Assembly (NCBI GenBank): GCA_937951975.1
Contig: CALGAJ010000160.1
Coordinates: 1-15,962, forward strand
DNA length: 15,962 bases
DNA from: an uncultured Desulfotignum sp.
Lineage (GTDB): Bacteria > Desulfobacterota > Desulfobacteria > Desulfobacterales > Desulfobacteraceae
Direction: 5' to 3'
Under the pieces are notes generated by a model. It did no database searches and had not been told where the DNA came from. It saw only the letters and a program-made list of their open reading frames with translations. A program made the translations under genes and the position numbers. Shown one piece after another: positions 13,124-15,962 of the stretch; within the stretch, counting starts at the first letter, position 1, and the number at the start of each line of letters is the position of its first letter.

Positions 13124-14356
13124 GTGGTATTCAATTTTTTCAAAAGAAAAACCAGAGAAAAAGAACACGAAAACCTGAAAAAACAAGAACGGCTCAAAGA
13201 AGAAGCGCGTCTGAAAGAACAGAAACGACGGGAAGAACAAGAAAAAATTAACGAGCAAAAACGATTGATAGAACAAGCCCGGCTCAAGGAGGAAGCGCAA
13301 TTAAAAGAGCAGGCCCGCCTTAAAGAAGAGGAAGAACGCAAAGCCCGGGAACGACATGAAGAACAGGAACGGTTGAAACAAGAAGAACAACGTAAAGAAA
13401 GGGAACGGGTCAAAGAAAAACAACCGTCTGAAGCGCCGGATAAAAAAGGAATATTCAGCCGCCTTAAATCCGGTCTGACCAAAACCCGGGAAGTTCTGAA
13501 CACGGATATCAATGACCTGTTCAAATCCAGCCGTAAAATTGACGATGCTCTTTTTGAGGAGCTGGAAGAGGTACTGATTACCGCAGATCTGGGCATGGAC
13601 ATCACCATGGAAATGATGGACCGGATCCGGAAAAAAGCCGGCCGTCTGTCCACGGCAGACCAGCTCAAAGCGGTACTCAAACAAGAACTCATTGACCTGT
13701 TTCCCAGTATGGAAGAACCCGAAACCTCCGCTTCTGCCCTGCCCCGGCCCCATATCATCATGGTGGTGGGTGTCAACGGCACCGGAAAAACCACCACATT
13801 GGGCAAACTGGCCACCCGGTTTACCCGGGAAAACAAAAAAGTGCTCATTGCCGCGGCGGATACGTTCCGGGCCGCAGCCATCGAACAGGTCGGGATCTGG
13901 GCGGATCGGGCCGGTGCAACCATCGTACGCCACAAACAGGGTGCGGATCCGGCGGCTGTGGCTTATGACGGGGTTGAAGCCGCCATGGCCCGGGGCATGG
14001 ATGTGCTGCTCATTGACACGGCCGGCCGGCTCCACACCCAGAAGAATTTAATGGAAGAATTGAAAAAAATCAAACGCACGGTTGGGAAAAAAATGCCCGG
14101 CGCCCCCCATGAAGTGCTCATGGTGCTGGATGCCACCACCGGTCAGAATGCCATTTCCCAGGCAAGGATATTCCATGAAGCCATCAACCTGACCCAGCTG
14201 GCGTTGACCAAGTTGGACGGTACGGCCAAAGGCGGTATTGTGGCGGCCGTGGCAGGTTCGCTGAACCTGCCGATCCGGTATATCGGGGTGGGGGAAGGCA
14301 TGGATGATTTACAGGCATTTGACGCGGTCCGGTTTGTCAATGCCCTGTTTGACTGA
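13124..14356 (+). CDS. ftsY: Signal recognition particle receptor FtsY
   Basis: GTPase at the inner membrane that docks SRP-ribosome complexes to SecYEG. With a GTG start at 13124 the protein has 410 residues: a lysine/glutamate-rich A domain (about 1-108), the N domain (about 108-195, IFSRLKSGLTKTREVL onward) and the G domain with GVNGTGKTTT (216-225), DTFRAAA (246-252), DTAGR (298-302), TKLDGTAKGG (362-371) and GVGEGMDDLQAF (388-399). I chose the GTG because AAGGAG (13110-13115) lies eight bases upstream; the frame stays open for 56 more codons to a TTG at 12956, but that stretch has no ribosome site and does not look like FtsY. The start MVFNFFKRK, hydrophobic then basic, fits a membrane-contacting end. 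lysE follows after 24 bases. Confidence 0.95.
   Translation: MVFNFFKRKTREKEHENLKKQERLKEEARLKEQKRREEQEKINEQKRLIEQARLKEEAQLKEQARLKEEEERKARERHEEQERLKQEEQRKERERVKEKQPSEAPDKKGIFSRLKSGLTKTREVLNTDINDLFKSSRKIDDALFEELEEVLITADLGMDITMEMMDRIRKKAGRLSTADQLKAVLKQELIDLFPSMEEPETSASALPRPHIIMVVGVNGTGKTTTLGKLATRFTRENKKVLIAAADTFRAAAIEQVGIWADRAGATIVRHKQGADPAAVAYDGVEAAMARGMDVLLIDTAGRLHTQKNLMEELKKIKRTVGKKMPGAPHEVLMVLDATTGQNAISQARIFHEAINLTQLALTKLDGTAKGGIVAAVAGSLNLPIRYIGVGEGMDDLQAFDAVRFVNALFD
13190..13420 (+). repeat. Imperfect charged repeats in the FtsY A domain
   Basis: Residues 23-99 of FtsY repeat short units such as RLKEEARLKEQ, ARLKEEAQLKEQ and ARLKEEEE, mixed with ERLKQEEQRKERER. The composition is almost only K, R, E, Q, L and A, predicting one long charged helix. 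The units are related at the DNA level (CGGCTCAAAGAAGAAGCG and CGGCTCAAGGAGGAAGCG), so local duplication probably built it. Confidence 0.7.
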
Positions 14357-14380
14357 ACCTTACCAGCAAAGGAGTCATTC

Positions 14381-15013
14381 GTGTTCGGTATAGAAAATTA
14401 TGCCGGGTTTCTGGCGGCAGCCGTCATTTTGAACCTGACCCCCGGGGCCGACACCCTGTATATTTTAACCCGGAGCATTGCCCAGGGGTCCCGTGCCGGA
14501 CTGGTGTCTGTGGCCGGCATCATGTCCGGATGTGTGGTGCATGTGCTGGCTGCGGCCTTTGGCCTGTCCTTGATTCTGTCCACATCAGACACGGCCTTTT
14601 TTCTGGTGAAGTGGGCCGGTGCGATCTATCTGATTTTTCTGGGGGTCCGGGCACTGACCATCCGGACCCCCGCATTTGAAACCCGGAACAGCCGGTTTTC
14701 AAACAAAGCATTGATCACCATCTACAGACAGGGAATGATCACCAATATTCTCAACCCTAAAGTGGCATTGTTTTTTCTGTCTTTCCTGCCCCAGTTCATC
14801 AACCCGGCCCATGCTGCAGGACCGATGCCGTTTCTGGTGCTGGGCGGCACCTTTCTGGTCACCGGTACCCTGTGGTGCCTGATTTTAACCCGGACCGCCA
14901 CCCGGATGACCCGCATGCTCCGCGAAAATGCCGCCATCGGCATCTGGATGCAGAAATTATCGGGTATCGTGTTTATCGGATTCGGGGTGAAACTGGCTCT
15001 GAATTCCCGGTGA
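14381..15013 (+). CDS. LysE/RhtB-family amino-acid exporter
   Basis: Predicted inner-membrane exporter of amino acids or derivatives. The 210-residue protein has about six hydrophobic segments, the family signature NLTPGADTLYIL (18-29) near the first helix, a glycine-rich second helix region (AGLVSVAGIMSGC), and NILNPKVALFFLSFLPQF in the centre, all typical of the family. The substrate (lysine, threonine, homoserine lactone or other) cannot be told from sequence. The GTG start is supported by AAAGGAG at 14368-14374, six bases upstream. It is probably in the ftsY transcript by spacing, but the functions are not obviously linked. It converges on the gntR gene with a 43-base gap. Confidence 0.87.
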   Translation: MFGIENYAGFLAAAVILNLTPGADTLYILTRSIAQGSRAGLVSVAGIMSGCVVHVLAAAFGLSLILSTSDTAFFLVKWAGAIYLIFLGVRALTIRTPAFETRNSRFSNKALITIYRQGMITNILNPKVALFFLSFLPQFINPAHAAGPMPFLVLGGTFLVTGTLWCLILTRTATRMTRMLRENAAIGIWMQKLSGIVFIGFGVKLALNSR

Positions 15014-15056
15014 TGATAAAGGATCAATGGCAGGCGATCCTCCGGCATCTCCAAAA

Positions 15057-15704
15057 CTACCGGATTGAATGAGTGAAAAATTTTCTGCGCATCCGGTCAA
15101 AATGATCGGTCAGCACTTTTCTTCGGAACATACCCATGGATTTTATATCCCGGGTGTGGATCAAATCGGACAGATTTTCAATCTCCTCCACCATACTTCG
15201 CACCTCCTCATTCCAGTCGCCTTTGTCCATGGCCCCGTACCACAGCCGGAATGTCTGTGTGTAGAGGCGATCGGAAATTTCTTCTAATACCGGATTGCCG
15301 GCGGCCTCGTGAATCATGTTGCGAATGTCGGTATCCACTGCAGTCAGGGCTTTACGATCTTTGTTGTCAAACAGGGCCGCACATCGCTCTTTGATCTTTT
15401 TAAGCATCGTTCGATGCGACTCGTTGAGTTGATTCGCAGCCAGCTGGATTTCCAGCACTTCGCATTCAAACCGCACCTGGAACACATGCATGATTTTGTT
15501 GAATTCGATTTCCGTCACCATGCTGCCGGTTCTGGGAATAATCCGGACCAGCTGTTCCCATTCCAGACGGTTGAGCACATTGCGGACCGGTGAGCGGCTG
15601 ACCTTGAACTCCTGTGCCAGCACGTTTTCATTGAGAATCTGACCGGGTTGATATTCCATGTAAAGAATTCGATCCCGCAGAACAGTAAACATATCTGGTT
15701 TCAT
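15057..15704 (-). CDS. GntR-family transcriptional regulator, FadR/FCD subfamily
   Basis: A 215-residue regulator with an N-terminal winged helix-turn-helix (LNENVLAQEFKVSRSPVRNVLNRLE, about 24-48, then a wing IIPRTGSMVTEI) and a C-terminal all-helical FCD ligand domain (about 70-205). Members usually repress a neighbouring catabolic gene until an organic acid or amino acid binds. Aligned by eye to FCD domains, D124 and H201 fit the usual metal ligands, but the two central histidine positions appear to be R128 and I175, so metal binding is doubtful. It is divergent from the gene beginning at 15904, and a perfect palindrome of the type FadR-like regulators bind lies between them. The start ATG has AAGG about ten bases upstream. 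The ligand is unknown. Confidence 0.9.
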   Translation of the reverse strand: MKPDMFTVLRDRILYMEYQPGQILNENVLAQEFKVSRSPVRNVLNRLEWEQLVRIIPRTGSMVTEIEFNKIMHVFQVRFECEVLEIQLAANQLNESHRTMLKKIKERCAALFDNKDRKALTAVDTDIRNMIHEAAGNPVLEEISDRLYTQTFRLWYGAMDKGDWNEEVRSMVEEIENLSDLIHTRDIKSMGMFRRKVLTDHFDRMRRKFFTHSIR

Positions 15705-15793
15705 AATCCACTACCTTGTTTGTTGCCGTCAGCATGCGTTTGGACCTGATTATGGGCGGACACCATTTTTATGACCCGGTCCAATAAAAAAGC

Positions 15794-15823
15794 TTGACAT
15801 GAAAATTCGCCCACTGGTATACC
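15794..15823 (+). promoter_or_regulatory. Sigma-70-type promoter for the gene at 15904
   Basis: A consensus -35 TTGACA (15794-15799) is followed after 18 bases by TATACC (15818-15823), a four-of-six -10 match. The -10 sits inside the palindrome at 15813-15826, so a bound dimer would block RNA polymerase. The expected leader is about 73 bases. Confidence 0.55.
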
Positions 15824-15826
15824 AGT
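15813..15826. promoter_or_regulatory. Probable operator of the divergent GntR regulator
   Basis: ACTGGTATACCAGT is a perfect 14-bp palindrome. It contains the T-N-G-T...A-C-N-A half-sites typical of FadR-subfamily operators. It overlaps the -10 of the rightward promoter and lies 108 bases upstream of the gntR start, in the shared spacer, the classic place for a local repressor site. Confidence 0.65.
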
Positions 15827-15903
15827 AACAAGATTAATGATAAAAATAAAGATATTTTTACAGAAATACAACTCTTTCCCAACCCAAAAACACTCGGAGG
15901 GCG

Positions 15904-15962
15904 ATGACTGTTTATCGGATCCACAGAAAAACCCAGGCCTGGTACGGTGAATCCATCGGCAT
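15904..15962 (+). CDS. Start of an unidentified gene divergent from gntR (cut by window end)
   Basis: Nineteen full codons are visible from an ATG, beginning MTVYRIHRKTQAWYGESIG, then the window ends. GGAGG at 15896-15900 lies only three bases upstream, closer than usual, but no other start is better placed. A good promoter with an operator-like palindrome stands about 80 bases before it, so it is probably the target of the GntR regulator. The opening faintly recalls aspartate/glutamate racemase-family proteins often found beside such regulators, but this is too short to trust. Confidence 0.55.
   Translation, partial: MTVYRIHRKTQAWYGESIG

Noticed and set aside
13018..13935. A 305-codon minus-strand frame opposite ftsY.
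   Set aside because: Its long runs of S, R, C and F mirror the K/E repeats of FtsY; no domain and no start signal.
15020..15041. Inverted repeat AGGATC...GATCCT between lysE and gntR as a terminator.
   Set aside because: Only six pairs with a ten-base loop and no T run on either strand; too weak to call.
15013..15072. A 19-codon frame starting at the lysE stop (TGATG overlap).
   Set aside because: Too short, no ribosome site of its own, and it overlaps the 3' end of gntR.
15740..15784. Inverted repeat TTGGACC...GGTCCAA upstream of gntR.
   Set aside because: Seven-base arms 31 bases apart with no U tract or known operator form; could be chance.

Overview
The window reads as a chromosomal housekeeping segment of an anaerobic sulfate-reducing bacterium, most likely of the Desulfobacterales (Desulfobacter/Desulfotignum-like). 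The main support is the pair of radical-SAM genes that match AhbC and AhbD of the siroheme-dependent alternative heme pathway. A long pyrophosphate-type phosphofructokinase and a sigma-54/PTS-Ntr block ending in a mannose-type EIIA fit the same picture. This placement is inferred from gene content, not from a search.

Layout. (1) 1-3430, plus strand: the 3' part of rpoN, then long-form hpf, ptsN, rapZ and a mannose-family PTS EIIA, closely spaced or overlapping. (2) 3501-5735, plus strand: gap, tpiA, secG and tRNA-Leu(GAG), closed by a clear intrinsic terminator. (3) 5799-10807, plus strand: an unusual ClpX-like AAA+ ATPase, then ahbC, hemB and ahbD, all overlapping or nearly touching. (4) 10818-12926, minus strand: a 702-residue PPi-type phosphofructokinase, convergent with ahbD and with a terminator hairpin over its stop codon. 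(5) 13124-15013, plus strand: ftsY with a charged repetitive A domain, then a LysE-family exporter. (6) 15057-15704, minus strand: a FadR-type GntR regulator. A divergent promoter and a perfect 14-bp operator-like palindrome follow, then the first 59 bases of another gene.

Working together. Block 1 links nitrogen/carbon phosphorelay signalling (PtsN, RapZ, EIIA) with sigma-54 and ribosome hibernation. It runs into central glycolysis (gap, tpiA), and pfp lies further on. Block 3 holds an early tetrapyrrole step (HemB) and the last two steps of the Ahb route (AhbC, AhbD); the decarboxylase genes ahbA/ahbB are not in the window.

The least ordinary item is the 581-residue ClpX-like protein. It has no zinc-binding domain, keeps an IGF tripeptide where ClpX docks ClpP, and carries what looks like a second, degenerate copy of its own AAA+ small domain. 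It overlaps ahbC by four bases, and an 11-bp perfect hairpin with a T run lies inside its last codons. This suggests an unfoldase or remodelling ATPase tied to heme synthesis and a possible attenuation point before the heme genes. Both ideas are inference. No insertion sequence, CRISPR array or phage gene is visible.
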